This document shows, one piece after another, positions 1 to 9,818 of a DNA stretch of 50,529 bases. Position numbers and translations under genes: made by a program. The notes under the pieces are model-generated. The model was given only the letters and a program-made list of their open reading frames with translations, was not told the origin of the DNA and did no database searches. The DNA comes from Calycina herbarum (taxonomy: Eukaryota > Ascomycota > Leotiomycetes > Helotiales > Pezizellaceae): assembly GCA_001414485.1 (NCBI GenBank), contig LLEY01000288.1:1-50529 (forward strand), in the 5' to 3' direction. Each line of letters starts with the position of its first letter. The stretch's first letter is position 1.

Positions 1-148
1 ATTAGCTAATAAGCTTAGTAAGCTTTTGAAAATTAAAATCCTATTTATTTATATAATAATAAAACCAGGTTTTTAATTTTAATATTTTATATTAATAAAT
101 AAAGAAAGTGCACGGTTATGCACAGACTTTTTTTGTATGTAAAAAAAG

Positions 149-182
149 TTGCCGACTCGGTGATATTGCCGACTCGGTGATA
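149..182. repeat. perfect 17-bp tandem duplication
   Basis: The unit ttgccgactcggtgata occurs twice, head to tail, with no mismatch and no spacer. It is GC-richer than the surrounding AT-rich sequence. It is too short to be called a minisatellite and has no obvious function. Confidence 0.85.
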
Positions 183-430
183 AACCACATTAGTATCTTT
201 TTAAGTCTTAAAAATAGAATTTCTTTTTTTTATACTTAAGTCTATTTTATATTTTATGTTTTATGTTTTTAACTCTTTGTTAATGTCCTCCGTATCTACT
301 CGTCGTATCCTCGTCATTTTATCTTCTGCTTTTGAATTCTTCCGGGGTTTTCGAAGGACCCTCATTTATGATATTTTCCTTTTAAACTTGTTGTTCTGAA
401 CTTGGTTGTTCTTAAACACCTGGGTCAACA

Positions 431-552
431 GTCCTAAATTGTTCCAAGTGTTTAGGATAATTTACCGGAATTAACTTAGAATGAATGCTACCGGTAGCTA
501 GGCAGGTGCGAACCCAAACTATTTACTGCCACTTTTATTGTCCATTCCGGGC
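431..552 (+). repeat. dispersed B-box repeat, copy 1
   Basis: This copy begins with the aattgttccaagtgtttagg type of motif. It continues through ggcaggtgcgaaccc (B-box-like) and ends with atttactgccacttttattgtcca. The same order of motifs recurs across the window in both orientations (see 12276-12470, 29164-29300 and 42563-42680). Confidence 0.7.
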
Positions 553-1281
553 TCGGGTTAAGTTAAGCCCCTCTTACACGAGACTTGTTTCCCAATAACA
601 TCTTGGTGCCAACTTTATCATAGAGCTATCAAAGTCAATTGATATACTCTTCCCCAATCAAGTCAAAAAAGGCACTAGCATACATCACACGGGATATTCT
701 GAGGCTTTTCTCTGCTTTAGAGAAGCTAAAGAGTCGGGAGGTGGGGATAAAGAGGCTCCATCTGACCTCGATCCCGACTGCGGGGTAATTACCCGCCTGG
801 GTCGTTAAGGGGGTGCCACTGTTAAATCTTTGTTTGCTATTTCTGGAATGCTTATTGGCTCGTTTTAAAATAGGCCTCTTTCAGGATATCCAATAGTTCC
901 CTAGCTTGTGCACATCTTACTTCTTAGACTTCTCAGCCGCAATATATTTATATGGCTTGTTGAACTACTTGAAGGGTTCGCATTGGGTCTTTGGAATCGA
1001 TCGGGAGAAGTTGCTTCAACGAAAAGTTTTCATCGAATCAAAGCCCGAGGCTCTTACTTCTTTTCGGTGTGGTCCAACCCTTCATCCCTTGATCTTGTTC
1101 GTTGCTATTTTGTTCGATGCTTACCAGACTGAACACTTTGCAATTAAAACTTAGCGATGCCCAGAAGTTGATAATATAATGAGCGGTGCAAATTCCTTCC
1201 GTTGATTTTGAGTCCATTGAAAGACTGATATCTTGACGTAAGTCGCTCTACAGAAACCAGAAAGGGAAACCGAAAACTGAA

Positions 1282-1288
1282 TATAAAT
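1282..1288 (+). promoter_or_regulatory. TATA-like box
   Basis: TATAAAT lies about 100 bases upstream of the ATG at 1390, followed by a pyrimidine- and CAAA-rich leader. This is the usual layout for a highly expressed fungal gene. Confidence 0.4.
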
Positions 1289-1389
1289 ACAGACTAGAAC
1301 TCCCTTTATTTGGACTCTCCTCAACTCAAATCAAGCCTTTTCAACAGCGCTCAAAAACCCTAAGACTCTATCAGTCATCAACATTCAGA

Positions 1390-1818
1390 ATGAAAACTTC
1401 CGCCACCGTCGTCCTATCCATCATTGCCCTCGGCATCGCCTGCCCAGTTGCCGAGCCCGTTCCCGAGAAAGTTTCTAAGCTCGATACGCGTGTGGTGTCA
1501 AGTTCTCTCGGACACTCCATGCAAAAGTGGTGCGGGAACCGCATATCGTACCTTTAGAACAATCCATTCCAATGAACAATTTGGAGTGAACTGTATTGAT
1601 TCTGGCTCCCCTGGGTAAATTTCCTCTTCTGTTCATTCTCAAAACCTTTGCTGATGAAACACAGAACATGGGACTGCATTCCCGGATGGAACTGTTGGGT
1701 TTCTGCGCATGAAACAAAGGGTCTGCCTGTTGGTCGTACTTGCGAGTGTGAGTCATCCAATTGCTTTTCTGTATAAGGCATTTGCTGACCTTGAGTAGCT
1801 GGTGGTCCAAGATGCTAG
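1390..1818 (+). pseudogene. small secreted cysteine-rich protein, frameshifted
   Basis: The ATG at 1390 opens a clear signal peptide (basic start, then a VVLSIIALGIA hydrophobic core) and a short pro-region rich in Pro/Glu/Val. That frame stops at 1555-1557. From about 1490 the next frame carries a Cys-containing mature domain. This domain is spliced by two good GT-AG introns (1615-1664 and 1748-1798) and ends in a Cys-rich tail with a final Cys right before the stop at 1816-1818. Signal peptide and mature part are therefore one base out of register, with the break near 1485-1510. The mature part would have about six Cys, which fits apoplastic effector-like secreted proteins, but no family is recognised. 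It could be a true pseudogene, a sequencing indel, or a gene with an unseen splice. Confidence 0.55.
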
Positions 1819-2516
1819 ACTTGTATGGGGACGACTTGGGGTCTATCCGGTCTAGGGAGCTGTTATATAACTGTGGCTGCTTGGCTATAAAACTTCTGCA
1901 ATGAAGTTGAATGTCCCAAAAGCTTCTTCTAGCAAAATGCTCCTTCCGTATTCTGGCTGATTTGTCTGTGATTTCTTTTTAAATTTTTCAGTCTTCTCAT
2001 ACTAAACACCGCTTGCAGTCATTAGCTTTACGACGAACAAAGAGCAGTTGTAACTAGCCTGCGTTATTCTGACGTTCTAGAAGAATCTAAAGTGTCAACC
2101 TAGATGATCCCGAACAAGTCAATGTTACTTGAATTACCTCCAAAAGTTGGAACAACGAGAGCTAGGTTCAGGGACAGACACGAATCTGAAGTACATACTT
2201 GCAGCCCATTTTGAGGGCTATCGCGAGACTGGGTAATGCTTAGTTATGTAGGTTCACTACAAAGAATACTCCTGGTTCGGCACAAATACAGTACACAGTT
2301 ACCATTGAAATCCCATAAACAAAGCCGCGAATCAATAACCAGCCCAGCCATGAAACCAGATGGAGCGGACGACCTTGATCCACCAACAACTTGCTCTCCT
2401 CCCCAAAGACAGTTGACCACTCCATATCATATCAAATCCATTACAAATTCGGATGTCCAAAGAATGACCTTAGGACTTTTGGCAGCAAACCCCTAGGGTC
2501 TATGCTGTTTTCGCCT
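1819..2516. other. intergenic region with dispersed repeat copy
   Basis: No gene is seen. A degenerate copy of the dispersed repeat occupies about 2075-2220. It includes tgaattacctccaaaagttgg, a gctaggttcaggga segment and cacgaatctgaagtacat. Confidence 0.5.
2075..2220 (+). repeat. dispersed B-box repeat, copy 2
   Basis: This is a degenerate copy. The upstream half contains gttggaacaacgagagctagg and the core reads gacacgaatctgaagtaca, followed by a diverged 3' end. It lies downstream of the secreted-protein gene. Confidence 0.55.
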
Positions 2517-3188
2517 CTAATAACCACGGAAGGGATCGGTGTTGCTACACCTATTGTTACACGCCAAACAACGAGTACAACTGCCAGGAGCGTTGTTGAC
2601 CCTGACATGAGCCCTCTCCGAGTAACCCCAGCATTTGTAACCACGCTCTCGACAACGTACACAGCGATCTTTGTCTTCGTACTCCTCCCCAAAGTCCGTT
2701 TCCATGATTCGGCCGATATGAGACCATTTGATTCTCTCTCTTCGACTCATCTGAGAAAATTTTGCATCCCCACGATACCACCACATGCCCCGCACCCGGT
2801 GTCGGTAACGAGGACTATCTTCTACCACATCATCTTTCAGAACGGGCCGTGGACGTGGAATGTGATTTTGGCTGGCAAGCTGAGAGTCCACAATTTCATT
2901 GAAATCCTCCACCTTAATGGGAGGTGACGCCGGTTGAGAGGGTAAAGTTTCAGGCGTGGAGGCAGGTTTAGAAGAATCGGAAGGAGATTGTTTGATATGT
3001 TGAAAATTTGATGAAGCCAGCGAGGAAACCAATGTTGTGGAACCGGGAGTAGAATCTGATGCCTGGGCACATTGATTGATATATCCGAAATGTGTCGTGG
3101 TCGGCGGGGAGGTGGAGGTCGAGGACGCGACGAAACATGACATTCCAAGTTTACCGCATATCTCACAGATTGGCCCGGAAGAATTCAT
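2517..3188 (-). CDS. hypothetical protein with paired CxxC cysteine clusters
   Basis: This is a single-exon reading frame of 223 residues on the minus strand. It begins with a CxxC-x6-C motif within the first 20 residues. A Ser/Thr/Pro-rich, probably disordered stretch (about 20-110) follows, then a basic/aromatic segment (about 120-165). A C-terminal cluster at about 172-215 has the form CxxCxxxxxxCW, then, about 19 residues on, CxxCxxCxxxC. Such spacing suggests zinc binding and recalls, loosely, fungal Zn2Cys6-type or other Cys-cluster proteins. It is not a canonical Zn2Cys6 domain, so a DNA-binding role is only a guess. It is divergently placed to the gene starting at 3577, with about 390 bases between. 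The family is not recognised with certainty. Confidence 0.55.
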   Translation of the reverse strand: MNSSGPICEICGKLGMSCFVASSTSTSPPTTTHFGYINQCAQASDSTPGSTTLVSSLASSNFQHIKQSPSDSSKPASTPETLPSQPASPPIKVEDFNEIVDSQLASQNHIPRPRPVLKDDVVEDSPRYRHRVRGMWWYRGDAKFSQMSRRERIKWSHIGRIMETDFGEEYEDKDRCVRCRERGYKCWGYSERAHVRVNNAPGSCTRCLACNNRCSNTDPFRGY

Positions 3189-4591
3189 GATGACTGCTGA
3201 TGAAGTTATCGGTCTAGCTTGGTGGCTGAGTCCTCACAGAACGAACCGCAACTGGAAAACAGCAAATGATATCACGTGCAAACAAGCAAAAGCACAATCC
3301 AAAGAATATTTCTAGAAACCTTGAGACACTTACCACCGTTTTTACTGTCCATTACCAACTGCGATGATACAAGACGAAGTTCGAAGAGCAAGAGCTGGCT
3401 CTTATATATCCTCTTCCTGCTCCAGGGCTCTGGAATAGGATCACGTGTGTGCGTGTGGATTTCGTGCGGGGTGCCAAGACAGCCCAAAAATCTCCTGGAT
3501 CAAACAATATCAAACGCGGGGTGTCAACTCACGATATACATCGACAGAAACAGAAGCAGAAAACCCTGTTTTTATCATGGAAAGTGGGTTCCCTCCTCTT
3601 TTATTCTATTGAACATTAACCTGAATTCTCTGAAGACATATTGCAGCACCCTCAGCGAGACGAGCTTGGCCTACCGATTTTACCTCCTCACATCGCCGAT
3701 CGAGTCAAGGATGTCGATGTCGATGATCTTATGCAAAGAATGGCAGCTGGTGATTTCAGTGGATTGGGAATGCCAGCACCATTATCTATGCCAACTGCCG
3801 AAGAGGTCCAGAGAGAGGCCCGCGAGCGGTCCACGGATGTCCTGTCGCAATGGAATACCCTGAGGAATATAGTAGCAAGACATGAGGAAGTTCTGCGGAA
3901 GCGTTGGATGAAAAAGACCAAGAAAAACCGCGTAGAAATTATAACTCGGGCGTGGCCCAACATGCCTTCGATGCATCGGGCGGACTTCGAGGGCTTACGA
4001 CGAGAAGGGCCCAAGATAAAAACAGAGGGAAGTCGTTTGAAGGAATGGTACATGTGGCCGTATATGAACATCGAAGATCTTGTCAAAGGAAAAGCATTTC
4101 TACTTTTTCTAAACAGCAGGTAAGTTACCTTCTCAATATAATTTCTGTTTGTGGGAGAAGTTTGGCCCACTACTGGCACCAGAGATGTACGACTTCGTGA
4201 GTGGTCTACACACGACGCCCGCCCTCCGGTTGTTTCAACAAGACTCGTATATTCAGCTTGATTGTTCTAGAAAGTTAGAATAATCAAATGCATCCTTCAT
4301 TCTCCAGTGCCATTGGAACAATTGGGGGGTCGGGAAGTCAGGATGGAGTCTCGAATTTTTGCAACCCCGAAACCCGGAGAGTTCCCGGAACATTGGATTG
4401 TTACTCTGGAAATATTAAGACGAAGTGCATTCCAAGCTTTTAAATCTCCAAAAGTACTGAACTGACATTCGTGATTTTTAGAGGGCGTAACGCACCAAAT
4501 CTATTTGCGCACGCAGATTTTGAAGCCACGAGGATTGGCCGTGTTAGCGGAGCTTGCTCCACGGCTTTCCTCAATTTACACACCATGTTCA

Positions 4592-4708
4592 GTATGCAAC
4601 CTTTCCCCTTTTTGAACTCCTAGGATTAGTGGTCGGGAGCAAGTTTTGTCCTTACTCACAGCTCCCGCTCCTGAATCGGTGAGAAAAACGTATCCTAATT
4701 TGTTGCAG
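4592..4708 (+). repeat. introner-like intron, family A, copy 1
   Basis: This 117-base GT-AG intron opens with gtatgcaacctttccc. It contains tggtcgggagcaagttt and later gctcccg, and ends taatttgttgcag. The same segments occur in the same order in the intron at 33505-33631 of an unrelated P450 gene. The cgggagc/gctcccg arms can pair. Exon phase on both sides is exact, so it is a true spliced intron by inference. Confidence 0.85.
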
Positions 4709-6074
4709 TGGACGGAGAAAGCCCCGAAACGTACGGTCGTTTGGTTTCCTGGGACGACAACGCGGAAGCTATGGATATGTGCATGTCTCGGCTCAAGCAC
4801 CAGCCAGGAGAAGGCCTCATGATATTAGAGATCCAACAAAGGATCCTCCACTTTCTCGTAGACTGTTCCCAAACGCTTCTTCACGAATTGACACCGGTCA
4901 TGCTCCTCGAGACTCCTATCAAACCTGAGCCTCCATCTCTTGCTGACACTTCGGAATATCTCCTCCTTTCTTCTGTTGCTGCAGAAGCACCATACCGGCT
5001 TCCCGCCCAAGTTGACTTTTTGCGTCTTCGGGCTATAGTTGATGCCCAATACTCTAGTGCTGAAGATCATGTTCATCGCTTGAGAGAAGATCCAGGTTAC
5101 TATGCAGAGGCAGTAACTGACTGGTCCGAGCATCGACAAGAGGCTTTGCTGGACACGAATGGAATGAAGCACCCGATATTGAATAAACCTCTGTTTTGGG
5201 ACAGAGTAATTGGTGAACTTATTTCGCACGTGTATGGATCGCTTGTACTCTGGGGCCATATCAGTAGGCAGCTGAAGATTGTCTCCATCCTGCAAGCAAA
5301 ATATTCAGATGAAATATTGCCCGACAAAAAGCTTCCAGAAGAATACCTTAAAGCATTGCTAATGCTTCAACACATCTTGGAGCAGACCAAGAATAATTCA
5401 ATCGCGAATCTCAAACACGGTCTATGTGCTTCTCCACCACTGCGAGCGAATTTTGTACGGCAACCTCAAGAAGCAGGGACGACGATAATCAAGGTTCAGA
5501 GCAAACAGGGAGGGGTCCCCTATTTGATGTGGCTTTTCTTCTCTCTTTGGGAAGAACATCAACTTCTTTTGCTTGGATTGCCTGGGGTCGTGGATGAGAT
5601 TGAGAAAGTGACCCAAACCCCTTCCGAAAAATCGTCTCTTTCCTCCTAGGTATCGAAGATGTTTTCCGAACTCGGTCTTATCGCTAGGGTACGCCACGAG
5701 TTGGATATTTACCTTCCGTGGGCAGCTGGCTTTGTGCATGCAAGTGTAGATTATCAAGAGGAAATCAAATCGACCTTCATCGAAAGATTTGCTCCCACAG
5801 CCAATCTCCTAGGTGGGTTAAGAGGCGCATCATTCGCTAGTATGGGTTCCCCTGTGAATGGCCACTTTTCCTACCCATCAGACAAGCGTCCCACAAAGGA
5901 TAATATCGAACGAATGCGACGAGCAGAAGAACACTTGGATATGTTTTGGAAGAAGGTCGGCGATGACTTTAAAAGGAAGGTTGGTAAAACTCTGGACCAA
6001 ACTGTGGGCAGTTTCTTCAACGATCCTCATCCAATAGAGCGAACCCCCGTATGGGTTGAGCCCACTCACAAAAC

Positions 6075-6238
6075 GTAAGGATCACCTACTATTGTCTCAA
6101 AGATTCTTAGACAATTTCAATTATTGTGCGAGAACCTTTAGAAGAATCGGAAAAGCGATTACTTAATTCTTCTAAAGGTTCTCGCACAATAATTGAAAAT
6201 TGTCCTAAACGTTCTCGCACATTACTTACAAAAGGCAG
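6075..6238 (+). repeat. intron carrying a 30-bp perfect inverted repeat
   Basis: The intron (gtaagg...aaaaggcag) keeps phase. Its arms at 6118-6147 and 6166-6195 are exact reverse complements over 30 bases, separated by an 18-base spacer. The pairing extends outward with a one-base gap. A partial third copy of the arm (gttctcgcaca) follows at about 6211. This looks like a small MITE or snap-back insertion now tolerated as intron. Confidence 0.8.
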
Positions 6239-6737
6239 ATGCACCCAGAGGAAAGCAATCATGCCACAGACTGATTTAACGGAAGCTTTCTCTAAACTTC
6301 AACCTCCATCCGAGAAACCTACCAAATTTATTGCACCGCAGACGCAACCCAAACCAAAAACCCGCGGAGAAGCAAACCCGAAACAAAACGAATCACTGGC
6401 TATCTTCTCAAAAGAACCTGAGACTCAGCCGGCCATATACAAGCTCAAGAATCGTGCATTCAAAGTTTTCAAAGTCCTATTCTTCAATCCGTCTCAGACA
6501 GATCTACCAGGAGAAGTGGCATGGGCTGATTTTGTATGGGCTATGAGCCAGACCGGTTTCATCCTAGAGAAACTCTACGGGAGCGTATGGCAATTCAATC
6601 CAGCAAACGGTCAACGCAGTATTCAATTTCACGAGCCTCATCCCGTTGGCAAAATTCCGTTCCGGAACGCTAGATATATTGGGAGACGATTAAGTCGTGC
6701 TTATGGCTGGCAAGGTGGCATGTTTGTTTTGGAGTGA

Positions 6738-7388
6738 GCCTGGACTTATAGGTACCTTTCTTCCAACCCTACTTCACAATCCAAAGAAAGTAGTAACCTA
6801 AATAATCTAGAACAATTGAAGTTCATTACCTAAATGTCTGGATGAATAATTAGAATATTTCCAGGTTTTTAGAACAATTTAGTTGAATTACCCTAGAAGG
6901 TTGGGACAACGAGCAAGCGAGGAAAGAACGATCCTGATGCATTTACTGACTGAGCATCACGAGTCTGGCTTCTACTTCAATATTAAATAATCTCAAAGGG
7001 TAGTCAATAATGAAAAAGCTATCAATTGTCAAAAATTACAAAGAAGGATTAGAGTCCCAATATTTGGGATGTACAACATCTCAACCGCTTTCACTTTTAT
7101 CCTCGCTTAAATCAACCGTGAGAAGTCCCCGTTCCGACCCAATTGTAATGGATAACGCGCCTAAGTGGAATAATTGGTAAAGTTCATGGCATATCTGTGA
7201 TCTAACCTCTAATAGAGACAGCTATTTTAGGTTCAGTGATCGCGCAAATATATTGTCCGGGTATACCAGAACTAACTCTATCCCCCAAAGAGCTGACAAA
7301 TGGAGCGAAAAGAGAGGGGCTCAAGGATCCAGATATCAAGCTCGTGGAAGAGCATAATCATCTCTCTCACTCTCCAATAATTCTAAAG
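6738..7388. other. intergenic region with dispersed repeat copy
   Basis: No gene is visible. About 6791-6960 holds a degenerate dispersed repeat: gaattaccctagaaggttgg, then gaaagaacgatcctgatgca and tttactgactgagc. A short upstream frame from 7236 precedes the decayed ankyrin gene but is not convincing. Confidence 0.45.
6791..6960 (+). repeat. dispersed B-box repeat, copy 3
   Basis: It contains the aattaccctagaaggttggg and acaacgag motif pair. A diverged core follows (gaacgatcctgatgcatttactgac). Orientation is judged from the order of these motifs relative to better copies. Confidence 0.55.
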
Positions 7389-8963
7389 ATGATGCTCTTT
7401 GATTTAGTGCCGGAGCTTCTTCAGCAAATCGTCAGCGAGATGGTTGCCGCTGTTGGGCCCTACTAGGCAATACGTCTACGAGTCGTCAGCAGTACCTATT
7501 CCCCGCCCTCTATTTGGCGTTGTCTAACCAAATTACCTAGAACGTTTTGGACAAATGCTGGACGAAATCATTTTCACCGGAACCCAATATATCAACGCTG
7601 GAAAATATGTCAAATTTATTAGAATATCGACATCATACCTGACAAAAGCCTTGATGAGAAATTTCTACTTGCATAACGCTGAAATTGGAACGCGGTGGAA
7701 TTTGATCTACCTCGCATCTATGTGGCCTCATTCCGGCCAAATCGAAGATGAACCGCATATTCTCAGCGAACACCGAGTAGCGCGCATCAAAGTGTTAATA
7801 GGGGCAATGGCAAGAGGCAAATATCGTCAGATTCAAAAGGCAGCTTTATACGAGGATGCATGGACTGTCTCACCAGAAAACACCGGCAATATATACATCA
7901 GAGAATTTGCAGCTGTTGCGGCCGCTGGCTTGGGTGATATTGTTGCACTGAAGGGTTTTACCACGACGGAGAAGTTTCATCCTACAAATGAGTTTTTGAG
8001 TCTCCCTTGGCAACTGCAACTTTCAATGGAAGATACGACGCATTTATGTATCTTTGGGAAGATGCTGTCTCTTCATGCTTGCATAAATATTTCCTCAAAG
8101 AGCTTTATATTGCAGCATGCTCCGTCGGCAGTTCAAATATCTTGAAAGTTATTTTGGGTACGAACAATTTCAAACAGGGACCTTTTTTTGTAGATATTCA
8201 GGATTATTCTACGGTTATTCTGACGGCAGTGTGCGGGCGTCATACTGACATGGTTTTGGAACTTCTAAGTATAATTGAAACTAGGAGTTTTTACTTAAAT
8301 GACGATATTGAAAAGCTCGAAATAACATTGGAGACGTACTTCCAAGCTGCCGAAACTGGCAATAGCGAGTTGTTACTAAGGCTGCTGGACACTGGGGAGT
8401 TTGAGGGAGATGCAACTATCTTTTATTGGCCCAGGTCTGCTCTCGGCTGTGCTGCTTTAGGAGGCCACAGTCAGGTCGTTGAACTTCTTGCTCGTGGTTT
8501 CACCCCAGATCACGAGGACTTCAAAAACTCCCCCCATTGGGCTGCAAATAATGGACATGAAGACGTTGCCGCAATTCTCCTCCGGGTAGGGGCGGATATA
8601 AATCACCAAGCTCGTTCACTAGCTGGTGATTTGTTAGACTACAGCACGCCTCTGACCATTGCTGCTGTCAACAATCACTCTCATATGCTACAATTTTTAC
8701 TGGATAATGGAACTAGTCCGAGGTACGACGCACTTCTTGAGGCTGGGGTGCGGGGTCATAATCTGATTATTCAAAAGTTGATAAAATCTGGGTTAGACCC
8801 TAATTACAACTCGATCGACAGGGATATATCGGCGTTTGATGCGGCAGTGTACTCTGGTCAGCACCAAGTGGTACAAACTATGTTGAGAATGGGGGCAAAA
8901 TATCCGGACGAGACTCAAGACATCATGAACAGTTTAATGTTCAAACTGCAGATCTCTATGTAA
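7389..8963 (+). pseudogene. F-box-like/ankyrin-repeat protein, degenerate
   Basis: The ATG pair at 7389/7392 starts a LVPELLQQIV motif, typical of the N-terminus of fungal F-box/ankyrin proteins. The frame is cut by TAG at 7464-7466, where the downstream residues (AIRLRVVS) still look coding. From 7555 a second frame runs to about 8005. There the similarity jumps one base out of frame into FNGRYDAFMYLWED, and this third frame runs to the stop at 8963. The last segment contains several ankyrin-type repeats (for example CAALGGHSQVVELL, WAANNGHEDVAAILLRVGAD and AGVRGHNLIIQKLI). At least one nonsense change and one or two frame breaks indicate a pseudogene, although an unrecognised intron could explain one of them. 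Ankyrin proteins of this kind are amplified in many ascomycetes. Confidence 0.65.
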
Positions 8964-9818
8964 AGGGAAAGATGGTTAGCATTATCCTCGAAACTCTACC
9001 ACGCGGTTGGTGTCTAGACTTAACCAACGTTTAGTTTTCAAATGCTCTCTACAATTTCATAAAATGGGGTTCGAAATTTACTCTAATAAAATCCTCTATC
9101 TCACTTATCCAAGGGTATTCCTTGCGCCGGTTTTCAACTCTCCCCAAAGAAGCGAGAAAATCTTACGTTACAATGGCTCTCCTTTTAGTTACGTGTTTTA
9201 TTCGTATCTCCTTATTTCCAGTTAGGAAAGTTTACCTCTACCGCGGATTCTATGCAGTGTAAATTTGCCCGGTTAAAGTCTCAAATCAACCACACAGAAG
9301 CCACTAAATACGGAAAGGTTTCAAACAAGCCTTCTCTGTACAACACCATCTGCAGCACGGAACCACCACCCATTTCCTATTCAAGCATACGGAAACCTCC
9401 AATCGTGGTAACAAAATATACATCATTCCAAAAACAATCATCTAACAACCCATCTGGATGTTTCTGGCTTTTGTAAATAGAAAGTTTTTGTCAACTCCCC
9501 ATGTTTCTCGCTTATGATTAGTCCAAGGATTCGCTTTTGGCAATATACAATGACGGACCGTAATCCGGCAATACATGGATTTCCTTGGTTATTTTCATTT
9601 ATCCTCGCGATTTATTTGGTTCCAATTCCATCACGCGGGGGAAAGTTAATATATGGCTACAAGATGTCGCATGACTGAATTGTGGGGCAAGAAATCTGTG
9701 GAAGAATCTGGGGTATAAAGTTGTACGAAGGAGGCGTTTTTTGGTTGTACTTCTTTCCCCATCTCTTGGTCATCATCTCGTCTCTTTTTATAACTTCTCT
9801 CTAGAAGAAATCATCGCC
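8964..9818. other. intergenic region upstream of the AA9 gene
   Basis: No gene is supported. Small frames at 9007-9225 and 9252-9476 have no recognisable composition. A TATAAAG at 9714-9720 lies about 100 bases upstream of the AA9 start and is the likely core promoter. Confidence 0.5.
9714..9720 (+). promoter_or_regulatory. TATA box of the AA9 gene
   Basis: TATAAAG lies 99 bases before the ATG at 9819, followed by a TC-rich leader (ttctttccccatctcttgg). This matches strongly inducible fungal secreted-enzyme promoters. Confidence 0.45.

Larger units (their letters stand above)
1..1389. other. AT-rich gene-free stretch
   Basis: No convincing gene is visible. The first ~300 bases are strongly AT-rich with homopolymer runs. 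A perfect 17-bp tandem duplication lies at 149-182 and a copy of the dispersed B-box repeat at 431-552. Two overlapping ATG-less or low-complexity reading frames near 906-1154 look random. A TATA-like box at 1282-1288 probably serves the secreted-protein gene starting at 1390. Confidence 0.6.
3577..6737 (+). pseudogene. large conserved fungal protein of unknown function ('ipa'-type), with in-frame TAG
   Basis: Inferred exons are 3577-3583, 3636-4119, 4482-4591, 4709-6074 and 6239-6737. All phases agree and give 822 codons. The conserved blocks belong to a large Pezizomycotina family of unknown function, sometimes labelled 'ipa protein': LNSRGRNAP, ETYGRLVSWDD, LRLRAIVDAQYSSAEDH, EDPGYYAEAV, LPWAAGF, a C-terminal YGSVWQFNP and an HEPHP...AYGWQGGMF end. 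No catalytic motif is evident. A TAG at 5647-5649 (about codon 514) sits in an otherwise continuous frame (SSLSS*VSKMFSELG). No usable intron spans it, so the gene is probably inactivated or read through. Three introns are unusual: 4120-4481 is long, 4592-4708 is introner-like, and 6075-6238 holds a 30-bp perfect inverted repeat. The start is the least certain part, resting on a 7-base first exon. Confidence 0.7.

Noticed and set aside
149..182. Tandem gccgactcggtg units considered as CRISPR-like
   Set aside because: Only two units with no spacer, in a eukaryotic genome; a simple duplication.
2391..2927. 178-codon frame on the plus strand
   Set aside because: Antisense to the Cys-cluster gene at 2517-3188, whose cysteine pattern is more gene-like.
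4825..5295. 156-codon minus-strand frame
   Set aside because: Mirror frame of the conserved plus-strand gene.
5587..5649. Intron that would remove the TAG at 5647
   Set aside because: Candidate donors give introns of 42 or 63 bases with weak donors and would delete conserved residues; premature stop preferred, though not excluded.
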